The notes beneath the pieces were generated by a model. The model did no database searches. It was not told the DNA's origin and saw only the letters and a program-made list of their open reading frames with translations. The translations under genes and the position numbers were made by a program. A stretch of DNA of 64,000 bases from Bacteroidota bacterium. GTDB lineage: Bacteria; Bacteroidota; Bacteroidia; UKL13-3. The stretch spans positions 1-64,000 of the forward strand of contig JAUXUD010000086.1 in assembly GCA_030680835.1 (NCBI GenBank). Reading direction: 5' to 3'. Positions 1 through 7,850 of this stretch are shown here, piece by piece (position 1 is the stretch's first letter; every line of letters begins with the position of its first letter).

Positions 1-6
1 GGTTGT

Positions 7-42
7 TTTTTCTTTCAGAGGGCATGCCCTCTGAAAGAAAAA
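7..42. terminator. Perfect 36-bp palindrome, probable bidirectional terminator
   Basis: Positions 7-24 are the exact reverse complement of 25-42. The left arm starts with a T run and the right arm ends with an A run, so either strand would form a GC-capped hairpin (core GGGCATGCCC) bordered by A/T tracts. That is the shape of a bidirectional rho-independent terminator closing a gene left of the window. An insertion-sequence end is the alternative. The palindrome is plainly visible; the role is inferred. Confidence 0.55.
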
Positions 43-44
43 CT

Positions 45-139
45 ATGTATTCATTGTTACCGAATGTTGTGTAGTATTGTTACCAATTATTGTGTATTCC
101 TAATTACCGAAAGTTGTGTATTCTTATTTACCGTTCACA
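45..139. repeat. Degenerate ~24-bp tandem repeat, about four units
   Basis: Four consecutive imperfect units of 22-24 bp share the pattern TGTGTATTC-n-TTACCGAA (with TGTGTAGTA and TTACCAAT variants). They lie between the palindrome and the first gene and stop right at its start codon. They could be binding sites for a regulator or a decayed minisatellite. No known motif is recognised. Confidence 0.5.
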
Positions 140-140
140 A

Positions 141-488
141 ATGCTTACAGAGATAGAAAAGAAAGTATTGGAGGAGTACATTTCTGAAATTAAAAATACT
201 AACCCAATTATCAATTGTAGTAGTTTTTATCACCAGTTGGATTACGATTTAGAAAATGGTGAATGGGCTTCTTTTAAGCTCTTAAAATCTAACATAGAAT
301 TTGTACTAACGAATGGAAATTTCAATTCTCTTGAGTTGAAGGTATTTAAAAATTTAATCTCTAAAAAGTATGGCCAGGTTAAAATTGTAAAAAGCATAGA
401 TGAGATTAATCGGGATAAAATAGCCAACGATGAACAAGATTATGTATTAATGGATGATGGTTTGAAGATTGTAATTGATGAAAGTTAA
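141..488 (+). CDS. Hypothetical protein, 115 aa
   Basis: Acidic soluble protein with no recognised domain, beginning MLTEIEKKVLEEYIS. An in-frame ATG exists upstream at 90, but that stretch lies inside the tandem repeat and encodes an odd Cys/Tyr/Arg-rich leader, so the ATG at 141 is preferred. Predicted structure is mostly helix at the N-terminus with alternating strands later. It is followed 11 bp downstream by a small membrane protein on the same strand, suggesting a two-gene unit. Immunity-type or regulatory small proteins in islands look like this, but nothing here proves a role. Confidence 0.55.
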   Translation: MLTEIEKKVLEEYISEIKNTNPIINCSSFYHQLDYDLENGEWASFKLLKSNIEFVLTNGNFNSLELKVFKNLISKKYGQVKIVKSIDEINRDKIANDEQDYVLMDDGLKIVIDES

Positions 489-499
489 ATTATAAAAAG

Positions 500-790
500 A
501 TGGAAAATAATCGCTCCTCAAATATTTTATACATTTCAGGAATTCTACTATTTGTATTTTTTTTCGTTAATAGAGCTTATCCTCCCAATTTTAGTAGTAC
601 TGAGTCTTCCTCATTGTTTGGTGTTATTTGGTCCGGCACTTATATTATTATCTCATTTATTTCTGCATATTACTGCTCAAAATTGGCCCAAAAGGATAAT
701 AGGAATGCGGCCTTTTGGTTTTTCTTTGGCTTGTTGCTTCCAATGTTTGCTATGATTGGACTCGGCTTTTTAATAAGAAAGTCTCGCTAA
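500..790 (+). CDS. Small membrane protein, 96 aa
   Basis: Three hydrophobic segments are visible: about residues 9-24, 40-58 and 70-90. The last is followed by a basic tail (IRKSR), predicting an inner-membrane protein. A KLAQKDNRNAAFWFFFGLLLP stretch resembles the loop-plus-helix of small phospholipase-D-N-like or superinfection-immunity-like membrane proteins, but the match is weak. The start lies 11 bp after the preceding gene, so the two are probably cotranscribed. Function unknown. Confidence 0.55.
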   Translation: MENNRSSNILYISGILLFVFFFVNRAYPPNFSSTESSSLFGVIWSGTYIIISFISAYYCSKLAQKDNRNAAFWFFFGLLLPMFAMIGLGFLIRKSR

Positions 791-867
791 AACAACATCA
801 ATGGCCGTACTGAAATTCTGTCAACATAAACGGCATATGGCCTCTTTTTAAACCAATAGTTTTTTTA

Positions 868-1080
868 TTACTTCTTTCCAAGTTCTTGCATTTGCCCTTT
901 GTCGTTTGGTTTGAATACCTGTCCAGTTTTTGTGTCTAGTATTAATGGATATTCCGTCGTAAATTGCTGATAGCGCCCATTTCCTGAATGTTCGACTATG
1001 GCAGTTAGAAGAAAAAGTAGATATGCAAATCCCGCAAGGATAATAACTTTAAAAATAATTTCGAAATTTATTCTTTTCAT
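868..1080 (-). CDS. Small single-pass membrane protein, 70 aa
   Basis: The ATG at 1080 is preferred over the upstream in-frame ATG (1152) because it gives a clean MKRINFEI start followed directly by one transmembrane helix (residues ~8-28). The rest is a short polar domain containing TEYPLILDTKTGQVF, a beta-rich segment common in small Bacteroidota membrane-anchored proteins. No partner is adjacent. A copy of the dispersed hairpin repeat (1191-1345) lies about 110 bp upstream. Function unknown. Confidence 0.45.
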   Translation of the reverse strand: MKRINFEIIFKVIILAGFAYLLFLLTAIVEHSGNGRYQQFTTEYPLILDTKTGQVFKPNDKGQMQELGKK

Positions 1081-1190
1081 AGTCCATGTAATTTCATTGA
1101 AGCGACATTTTTCTTTCCAATTATTTTGAGATTTTCCTGTGTCTTCAAGCACTTGTTAATACAATTGCCTTGCATATAACTACTTTCTGA

Positions 1191-1345
1191 AAGCCAAAAA
1201 ACCACAAGTAGCAATCAAACCCTTATTGGCTTGGCGTGGTTAATTGGCTCCTTTCCATTATCAAAACTATGGTAATTTTATAAGTTATCAAATTGAAGTT
1301 TAAAATTCTTATGATTTGTATGCGGTTTTCGAAAAGAACATGTTC
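1191..1345. repeat. Dispersed hairpin-plus-tail repeat, copy C1
   Basis: Left part: an imperfect hairpin whose outer arms are 1192-1205 and 1236-1249 (AACCAC pairs with GTGGTT, AGCCAA with TTGGCT). Right part: an AT-rich tail at 1258-1345 (TTATCAAAACTATGGTAATT, then TGCGGTTTTC and AAAGAACAT). The tail recurs at 6384-6475 and, shorter, at 12583-12637 and 13041-13080. The hairpin recurs with different bases at 12977-13033. This is the best-preserved complete copy. The family is not recognised. Confidence 0.6.
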
Positions 1346-1387
1346 GGCATTGCGATTAGTTGCTTATTTTTTTTAGTCAATAATAAT

Positions 1388-2245
1388 TTATCGTCTGCCG
1401 TTGCGTTTTGGTTTAAACTGATTTGAAAACTGTTTTTTGTCAATATAGTCAATGAGCGGACCTCTCCGTTGTCTGTATTTTACTTTGGATAATCTTGATT
1501 GCTGTTCCTGTTGGAGCACTATATATTTTTGTTGTTCTTGTTTTAGTCGAATTAAATCATTGAAATTTTGAACTCTTAATAACCAATTTCCGTCAATTGA
1601 ATTATTTATGAATGCTTTTCGTGGTATTTCGGCTAGTATTGCATATCGCCCAACTCGTTTGTTAAACAAGCAATATAGATAATGTCTAGCATCGTTAATA
1701 TCATCAATCGTTTCTAATCCTTTAAAATCAAAAATCACAGGAACGGAACTTTGAATCCAATTTGCAGGAAATATTTCATCAGGGAAATCAACTAAATAAA
1801 CGCCTTGTTTATCTGTCTTACGAAAATCTTTTTTCCCTTTTAGAAAACGAGGATAATCTCTTTTTAAGCGTGTACCATCAACAATCCAAACCATATCCCG
1901 GTAAAACTTTTCTCTTGTGGCTCGCTCTTCCGGGTCAATATGTGAATGTTGGAATTCTATCACAAGATTATGAGCCGTACGAATATCAGCAATATGTTTT
2001 TCGCCAGTATTTTCGTCAGTCAAAGACACTTCTTGCCATTCATTAGGATAATTATTTTTCCAAGAACGATGCCATTCGGTTTCTGGTTCCCACCAAGGGT
2101 CACAAGTTCGAGTACCTTTATGTGCCCAATGGTTTATTTTAAACTCACCACATTTTGCAATTAATTCTGAACCGCAACTTGGACAAATACCCTTAATACT
2201 TTTAGCAGCTTCGGTTCTATTACCATTAACTATTGCAAACTTCAT
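1388..2245 (-). CDS. CoiA-like nuclease-fold protein, 285 aa
   Basis: The N-terminus has a zinc-ribbon-like pair (C21-P-S-C24) followed by KINHWAHK (H39, H42) and an ETEWH motif (55-59), the layout of competence CoiA-like proteins. A nuclease core follows, D87 plus E97-x-Q99-H-S in the segment LVIEFQHSHI, matching the PD-(D/E)XK-type active site of that family. The remainder includes a Gln/Lys-rich C-terminal stretch. The CoiA family is linked to DNA processing in competence; in islands such nucleases are often accessory and their role is unclear. The start overlaps by one base the stop of the upstream membrane-protein gene (TAATG), indicating translational coupling. Confidence 0.7.
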   Translation of the reverse strand: MKFAIVNGNRTEAAKSIKGICPSCGSELIAKCGEFKINHWAHKGTRTCDPWWEPETEWHRSWKNNYPNEWQEVSLTDENTGEKHIADIRTAHNLVIEFQHSHIDPEERATREKFYRDMVWIVDGTRLKRDYPRFLKGKKDFRKTDKQGVYLVDFPDEIFPANWIQSSVPVIFDFKGLETIDDINDARHYLYCLFNKRVGRYAILAEIPRKAFINNSIDGNWLLRVQNFNDLIRLKQEQQKYIVLQQEQQSRLSKVKYRQRRGPLIDYIDKKQFSNQFKPKRNGRR

Positions 2246-2439
2246 TATTTCTTTTTAATTGGAGCCAGTAATAGGTAAAATATCCAAGCAAACCAGGATA
2301 TAAAAATCACAGCTAATACCCACGCTGATTTTTCACTTCCGCTGGTTCTATGAGAGCTGACAATCACTAATATTGGTAACAGCCAGAAAAATCCAATTAT
2401 GGCTAATAATATTAACATATCAAAACCTGTAGTTTCCAT
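2245..2439 (-). CDS. Small two-helix membrane protein, 64 aa
   Basis: Start at 2439 (METTGFDMLILL) is preferred because the longer in-frame form adds a polar leader with no features. Two transmembrane helices are visible, about residues 8-28 and 39-58, separated by SSHRTSGSEKSAW. That resembles the PLDc_N / superinfection-immunity type of small membrane protein. Its stop codon shares a base with the start of the CoiA-like gene, so the pair is an operon. Function is not established. Confidence 0.5.
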   Translation of the reverse strand: METTGFDMLILLAIIGFFWLLPILVIVSSHRTSGSEKSAWVLAVIFISWFAWIFYLLLAPIKKK

Positions 2440-2703
2440 TTTATGCAATTTTAAATCTATGGTTCTAAAACGTATTGACCATCCCTTTTCACAGGGAGTT
2501 TGGTTATGCTGATGCAAATCGTGTTGCGTAGGAAGCTACACGCAGGTGTGGATTGCTGGCTATTTCCTGTCAAGCTGAAAAGCAACCTTGGCGGAAAAAT
2601 TCATGCCGGAAACAACTGCTGCCGTACTTGCGATTAGCTGATGTTGAAATAAAGCAGCAATCCATTTATCAATTAACCATTTAAATATTTTCTTCATAGA
2701 ATT

Positions 2704-3609
2704 CTATATTTCTTCATAATACTTGACTAAACCTTTGCAGAATTCTTTGCCTACGGTATCGCCAAATCCTCCCAGTTTCTTTTTCAATATAATTGCTCTT
2801 TCGCTTTGATGAATATCCTTTCTTATGCTTTCAAATAACCTATGATAAAAAGAAATTGCTTGAAATTCACCTATGTGATTATTTAAAAGATCAACATCAA
2901 TAGATTTTGCCGTTAACCAAATTAGTTTTTGATACTTCTTAAGTTTAGCATCACTAAGTGACTCAATTGTAAGTATCTCTTTAACCTCATGATTTCTTGA
3001 ACCGTCGATATCTCGACCAAATGCATGTCCAACTTTATTTCTTAAGTTTCTTATCTTTTCTAAATCGCCAATTTTAAAATTATTTACTGACGTCGTGTCG
3101 CCAAATGTTTTTCTATAAGCATTTACTCTGGAATTCCAATCACCTTTTGTAATTGATGTAATAATGTTTTGGTTAAAGTCACTTTTTTTTGCTCCTTTTT
3201 TTAATAAAACAACACCGTCAATTGATTTGGGTGAGTCAAATAATATTCCTGGATTCGATTCTAGTGCCAACGAAACTACAGTCGCAATATATGTCTCTAG
3301 GTTTGATGAAATAGCCATTAAACTATTTAAATTAACCCAATTATGAAAATTGTTGAATGAATTTGACCAAGATTGTAAATCTAAAAATGCCTCTTCCCCT
3401 TTTGGTACATCAAATTCAAAATATTTAGATGCAGGGTCTGTCCATTTTGCACCAAATAAACCTAGATTTTTATAGATGGATTTGCTAGCACCAGTTTGAG
3501 CCCATGTCATATCATTGAGTTCATCATTATATTTATTAAAAACCTGAAAAGACCAAGTCGATTTGGTTATCGAATTCCAACGATTGAATGTAACTGAGCT
3601 TTTACTCAT
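2704..3609 (-). CDS. HEPN-domain protein, 301 aa (probable RNase)
   Basis: The central segment IRNLRNKVGHAFGRD contains R190-N-x3-H195, the Rx4-6H catalytic signature of HEPN endoribonucleases, set in an all-helical context (residues ~90-240). The Trp/Phe-rich N-terminal ~90 residues and the basic C-terminus have no recognised domain. HEPN proteins act as toxins or as effectors in abortive-infection, CRISPR and restriction systems. The next gene upstream on this strand is the exonuclease-RT fusion, whose stop is 436 bp away across an IS remnant. A shared function is possible but unproven. The same ~150-bp sequence lies immediately upstream of both genes. Confidence 0.65.
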   Translation of the reverse strand: MSKSSVTFNRWNSITKSTWSFQVFNKYNDELNDMTWAQTGASKSIYKNLGLFGAKWTDPASKYFEFDVPKGEEAFLDLQSWSNSFNNFHNWVNLNSLMAISSNLETYIATVVSLALESNPGILFDSPKSIDGVVLLKKGAKKSDFNQNIITSITKGDWNSRVNAYRKTFGDTTSVNNFKIGDLEKIRNLRNKVGHAFGRDIDGSRNHEVKEILTIESLSDAKLKKYQKLIWLTAKSIDVDLLNNHIGEFQAISFYHRLFESIRKDIHQSERAIILKKKLGGFGDTVGKEFCKGLVKYYEEI

Positions 3610-3624
3610 TTTAAAATGGCTTAT

Positions 3625-3900
3625 AATGGCAGACTGTGAAAAGACCTACCTACAATCCGCTTGGTAAATCTTGTGATAATAACTGTTAAAAGCAAATTGT
3701 TTTTGTTTTATTTTTGTAAGACAAAAAACAAAAGACGGAACATATCTCTACTGCTAACCGCAACCAGCTTGAGTTTGACTGCCTTTAAGATTTGATAGAA
3801 AAAGATAACGCTGTTAGATTTATTGAGGTATTGGTAGATAAGCTCGATTTAACAACCAGGGGGTCATTTATTTTTCATAGAATTTATTGAACATGACTTA
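3625..3900 (+). mobile_element. IS1182-like transposase 5'-end remnant (copy A)
   Basis: Reading from 3741 on the plus strand gives ISTANRNQLEFDCL, a stop at 3786, then DLIEKDNAVRFIEVLVDKLDL. This is the N-terminal region of IS1182-type transposases (R-x-Q...D...ED-x-(A/P)-V-R...F-V-D-x-LDL). The coding frame dies after about 45 codons, so this is a relic. Positions 3629-3770 are also about 75% identical, by eye, to 6237-6383 upstream of the RT gene. The rest of this 436-bp gap (3900-4045) holds a GGCTTGGCG...GCGGTTTTCC stretch that may be a very decayed copy of the C repeat. Confidence 0.55.
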
Positions 3901-4045
3901 CTCTTAATGGTTTATGGCTTGGCGACAGTGGCGGTTTTCCGAGCGTAAATTATGGGCCACCGAAAATTTAAATAAAATACTATTACTTGCGGCTACTAAG
4001 TTACACGCTAATGTTTAAATCTGCTGTAGCTAATGTTTTTATTCC

Positions 4046-6220
4046 TTAATTCATCATATTATTAATTTCTGAACAAATCATTTTTAATGGATAGTAAGTA
4101 GTTTTTGAGTATATGCCTTTTACTTCTTCCAAGATTTTACCTTTAAACGGAATTTTATTTGCCAAACCTATATCATCAAAAAAATTATAGTGAACTTCCT
4201 TTACCTCATACTCCGCCAAATCCAATGATATATCATTTTTCTTTTTAAAAAGACAGCGCAATAAAATATATTTCTGATATTCGTGCAAGTCATTTGATCT
4301 AAGCAAATCGATTATTGTTAAGTTTGACGCGATACAAGTCTCGTGCATATTTAAGTGTATACCTTCTAATTGGGAATTATCAATATCCATTCGATCTGTC
4401 ACATGAATTGAATTTTTAGCTAAAAATGATAATAATTGTATTGCCATTGCAGTGTAATATTCACTTTTTGGGTAATAAAGAATGACTTTTTTCAGTTTTT
4501 CCACATTCTCTTTTGAGAAAATGGAAATATCAGTGATAAAAAAATCATTTCTAAAATCAGTAGGTTGAGAAAATACTATATTGTACAAATATTTATATTT
4601 AGGATGTTTATTTTGATATTTCTCAACAGAAATTTGAGAGAGCAACAGCTCCTTCAAAAATGATAATGCAGAATCATATGATTCAATTGCATTGCTAAAT
4701 TTCGTTTGGACATTTGAGGCCGAATTATCTTTGGAAATATTGCTTACGGTTGAATCTATATCCGATAACCTAAATACTAAATATGGGTCGGTTGCGCCAG
4801 CCATTACAAGTCTGAAATCCATCTGATTTTGTAAGACATTTTCTCTATGATCCGTAATTATGGTTTTTGAATTGTTTATTTCAAGATTATAACTTTCAAT
4901 TATTTCACGAATTGTTTTAAACTTCTTTCTAGCAGAATTAAATGAATTAGAAAAATATATGAATTCATCAGCAACTCTAATCAAGGAAATCCCGTTTTCT
5001 TCAATCTTATCTGCAATCTTCTCAAGAAAATATTCAGCAAGATATTCATCAGGTTTACTGCCTATTAACAAGCCTTTATCTTTACGTTTAACATTACCAT
5101 TTATGTCCTCAAAAACAACTTTAAGGGAATTGTATAGAACACTTACGAACAAGGATGCTTCATTTAGATTAAGATCATTGCATATTTCAGTAATCAATTT
5201 ATTGTGTTCAATTGATTCATAGCAATTATTAATATCAATTTTCACTACAATTCGATCCCCTTTATTAAAATGGCTTTCACTGAGTTTAACTACTGTATGT
5301 TCATCAAATTTTTCTGTACTTGTAATGAAATTAGTTTTATTCTTTAAATAGTTTACAAGGATATAACGTATTAATACATCCTTAGTCTTTAATGCGGTAA
5401 CAATTCTATTGATTACTTGGTTGTAAGGAATCTCAAAGGCTTTAGCTTTTTCTGATTGATAAAATTTGTTGAAATTATTTTGTATCTGATCCATTACTGA
5501 ATCATCTGAAATTGAGCGAATTTCATTAATATCATAAAATATTGGGTATCTATTTAAATCGGAAATATATGAGGTTACCGCTTTCTTAATTTCTTTGCTC
5601 GTAGGATTTTCAATGTCTGATAGTATGATTGTCCTACATTGATCTATCTGAATAATGCCTAAATCAATAAGTTTAAAGAATGATCTAGAAGTTGTTTTTA
5701 CGTCTTCTAATGCACGATGCGAAATATTTGGGGGAGTTTCAAATAGTATTTCGTATAATTCAGAAAGCTTTGGATATTTTTGATTAGGCAAATCACAATA
5801 AGATGTTGATTCTTTCATAGTACAGATTTGCGCAAACTTTTCTAGTTGAACAGAATAACTATTATTTATTAAATGCGCTTGAATCACACTAGTGTCAAAT
5901 TCACAATTATGAGCTACAACTACAGGATTAAATTTTAGTAAAACAGCAGTAAATTCTTGCAATACAGTTAAAATGGAAACACCATCCTCACTTGCCACCT
6001 CCATTGAAATACCTGTGAGATTTTTAATTTTATCTGATATTTCATATCCAACTGGACTTATCAAAAAGGATTTTTCATTAACAAGATTCTTCCTATCATT
6101 ATATAATTGCCAAGCAATTTCAAGTATTCCTGGCCAATTATCAAAATCCTCCACAGGAGCGTCCCAATCTTTGGGAAAGCCAGTGGTTTCAATATCCAAT
6201 ATCAAATAGTATTGTGTCAT
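4046..6220 (-). CDS. DEDDh exonuclease-reverse transcriptase fusion, 724 aa
   Basis: Residues 1-190 form a DnaQ-type 3'-5' exonuclease with every DEDDh residue present: D9 and E11 (LILDIETTGF), D109 (AHNCEFDTS), H168 and D173 (SHRALEDVK). Residues ~270-470 form a reverse transcriptase: motif A KIDINNCYESI (D329), motif B GLLIGSKPDEYLAEYFL (383-399), motif C RVADEFIYF (415-423) and motif D NLEINNSKTII. Motif C has V-A-D418-E419 where RTs have Y-x-D-D, so the second catalytic Asp is Glu. The C-terminal ~250 residues look helical with no recognised domain, as in defence-associated (UG/Abi/DRT) RTs. Retron, group II and DGR RTs lack a fused DEDDh domain. Antiphage function is inferred from family and context. 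No retron msr/msd-like RNA was seen. Confidence 0.8.
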   Translation of the reverse strand: MTQYYLILDIETTGFPKDWDAPVEDFDNWPGILEIAWQLYNDRKNLVNEKSFLISPVGYEISDKIKNLTGISMEVASEDGVSILTVLQEFTAVLLKFNPVVVAHNCEFDTSVIQAHLINNSYSVQLEKFAQICTMKESTSYCDLPNQKYPKLSELYEILFETPPNISHRALEDVKTTSRSFFKLIDLGIIQIDQCRTIILSDIENPTSKEIKKAVTSYISDLNRYPIFYDINEIRSISDDSVMDQIQNNFNKFYQSEKAKAFEIPYNQVINRIVTALKTKDVLIRYILVNYLKNKTNFITSTEKFDEHTVVKLSESHFNKGDRIVVKIDINNCYESIEHNKLITEICNDLNLNEASLFVSVLYNSLKVVFEDINGNVKRKDKGLLIGSKPDEYLAEYFLEKIADKIEENGISLIRVADEFIYFSNSFNSARKKFKTIREIIESYNLEINNSKTIITDHRENVLQNQMDFRLVMAGATDPYLVFRLSDIDSTVSNISKDNSASNVQTKFSNAIESYDSALSFLKELLLSQISVEKYQNKHPKYKYLYNIVFSQPTDFRNDFFITDISIFSKENVEKLKKVILYYPKSEYYTAMAIQLLSFLAKNSIHVTDRMDIDNSQLEGIHLNMHETCIASNLTIIDLLRSNDLHEYQKYILLRCLFKKKNDISLDLAEYEVKEVHYNFFDDIGLANKIPFKGKILEEVKGIYSKTTYYPLKMICSEINNMMN

Positions 6221-6235
6221 TTAAAGTGTTTACTA

Positions 6236-6383
6236 ATGTCAGCTGGTGAAAAACCTGTCCACAATCCGCTTGGTAAAACTTGCTATAATAATTGATAAAA
6301 GCAAATTTAACAAGATGTATTTTTCTAGAACAAAAAGCAACAGATGGAGTACATTTCCATCGCCAGCCGCACACAGCTTGTGT
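6236..6383 (+). mobile_element. IS1182-like 5'-end remnant (copy B), fused to C repeat
   Basis: Matches copy A almost throughout (shared blocks include ACAATCCGCTTGGTAAA and GATAAAAGCAAATT). Ends in a translated stretch YISIASRTQLVF that parallels HISTANRNQLEF of copy A. At 6384 it switches abruptly to the AT-rich tail of the C repeat. It begins within 20 bp of the start codon of the RT gene, just as copy A begins right upstream of the HEPN gene. Either a degraded IS or a promoter/leader region carried with both genes. Confidence 0.5.
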
Positions 6384-6475
6384 TCCTTTATCAAAACTAT
6401 GGTAATTTTATAAGTTATCAAATGAACGTTTGAAATTCTTGCGATTTGTATGCGGTTTTCCTAAAAAGAACATAC
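6384..6475. repeat. Dispersed repeat, copy C2 (tail only)
   Basis: The AT-rich tail TTATCAAAACTATGGTAATT through TGCGGTTTTCC matches copy C1 with only a few differences, but the preceding hairpin is replaced by the IS1182-like 5' end. From 6476 to 6768 no gene, repeat or RNA-like structure was recognised. Confidence 0.6.
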
Positions 6476-6768
6476 ATCACAAAATTCATTATTCAATCTA
6501 AATGCAAAGCTTGTAATAAACAGAAATGTGCTGATAATTTGCCAGGACATTGCCACTAAAATGCCAAAAATTTTCCCTGAGCCTTTGGTGTGCAGTATTC
6601 TCCAAACAAGGCCAGTTAACTATGTTGCTTTTTATTTCGCAAAAATTTCATCTCGTTTCTATTTCGACGCTAAAAGTTTCAACTGTTATCAGTAGAAACC
6701 AGTTACATATCAATCACAAGTAGTTATAATTCGCGCCTGGCTGATACTTGGCGAGGCTGGTAACCATG

Positions 6769-7054
6769 CCGGCATCAATCCAGCACTAATCCATCACCAA
6801 TCTGGCATCAATCCGGCACCAATCCAGCACTAATCCAGCACTAATCTGGTACCAATCCAGCTCAAATCCAACACAAATCCAGCTCAAATCCGGCACTAAT
6901 CCAGGATCAATCCAGCACCAATCTGGCATCAACCCGGCATTAATCCGGCACCAATCCACCACCAATCCACCACCAACCCAGCACCAATCCGGAATCAATC
7001 AGGAACCAATCCAGCACCAATCCGGGATCAATCAGGGATCAATCAGGGATCAAT
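6769..7054. repeat. 11-bp tandem array, 26 in-phase units
   Basis: Exactly 26 contiguous units of 11 bp with consensus CCRGCACCAAT. Variation is confined mainly to positions 3-8 and the CAAT ending is almost invariant. No insertion or deletion disturbs the phase over 286 bp. The last units become CAGGGATCAAT repeated three times in a row, evidence of recent local duplication. Open frames through it exist only because 33 bp is three units. This is non-coding minisatellite DNA. Confidence 0.9.
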
Positions 7055-7254
7055 CAGGCACAAAAGTTATTAATATGTATAAATCTAAGGATGGGAATGC
7101 GTAAAAAATGTCGCTTTTACTGTGCGTTGATGCAGCTTGCATGAATTTGTCCGGTATAATATTAGGGCATACCAGTAATTTACCCTTGATTAGGAACAAA
7201 AAGCGTCAAATTATTCCAGGTGCCAACAATACGCCGCTTATTTGCAAGCATTAA

Positions 7255-7850
7255 CGCCATCTTTGTTCCACCGCTGCAATAATAGTATAGGTAAACCACT
7301 TATTTTGGTTTATGCCGCTTATAAACCGCCGCCGGTAACACCCAAATAAACCGCCATTTTTGTTTTATGCCGCTGAGTGCCGCTTTCAGTATCACCCAAA
7401 AAAGCCGCCAATTTTGCTTTGTGCCGGGTGGCGCTGATTAACGCCGTCAGAAACACCCAAAAAAACCGCCATTTTTGCTTTATACCGCCAAGTACCGCTG
7501 CATCCCGTCGCCAATAACACCCCAAAAAAACGCCAATTTTGATTTATTACGCCAAGTGCCGCTGCATCCCGCCGCCACTAGCACCACAAAAAACCACCAT
7601 TTTTGGTTTATGCCACTGAGTGCCGCCGCCGGTAGCAGCCCAAAATACGCCAATTTTGTTTTGTGCCGGGTGGCGCTGATTAACGCCGTCAAAAACACCC
7701 AAAAAAACCGCCAATTTTAATTTATTCCCCCAAGTGCCGCTGCATCCCGCCGCCAGTTACACACCAAAAAACCACCATTTTTGTTTTATTACGCCGCCAG
7801 TAACACCCTAAAAAACGCTAGTTTTGTATTACGCCGCCGAATGACAGTAC
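7255..7850. repeat. Composite minisatellite, ~53-64-bp units, 242-bp higher-order period
   Basis: A motif CACCCAAAAAACCGCCATTT followed by TTGTTTTATGCCGC recurs at spacings of about 54, 61, 64, 64, 53, 61, 64 and 43 bp. A higher-order repeat is visible: GTGCCGGGTGGCGCTGATTA at 7421 recurs at 7663, exactly 242 bp away, with matching flanks. GCC-rich blocks alternate with A6-7 and T5 tracts. Translated frames (65-80 aa) in both strands are repeat artefacts. Confidence 0.85.

Noticed and set aside
4046-6220. Considered as a retron or group II intron RT
   Set aside because: No msr/msd-like inverted repeats next to the gene and no maturase, DNA-binding or intron RNA domain; the N-terminal DEDDh exonuclease does not fit those classes.
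6786-6998. A 70-codon frame rich in DWCWI and GLVPD on the minus strand
   Set aside because: It is the translation of the 11-bp tandem array; 33 bp is three units, so any frame gives a periodic peptide.
7319-7720. Frames of 68-81 codons inside the composite minisatellite
   Set aside because: Caused by repeated GCC/A/T-tract sequence; no start context and no protein features.
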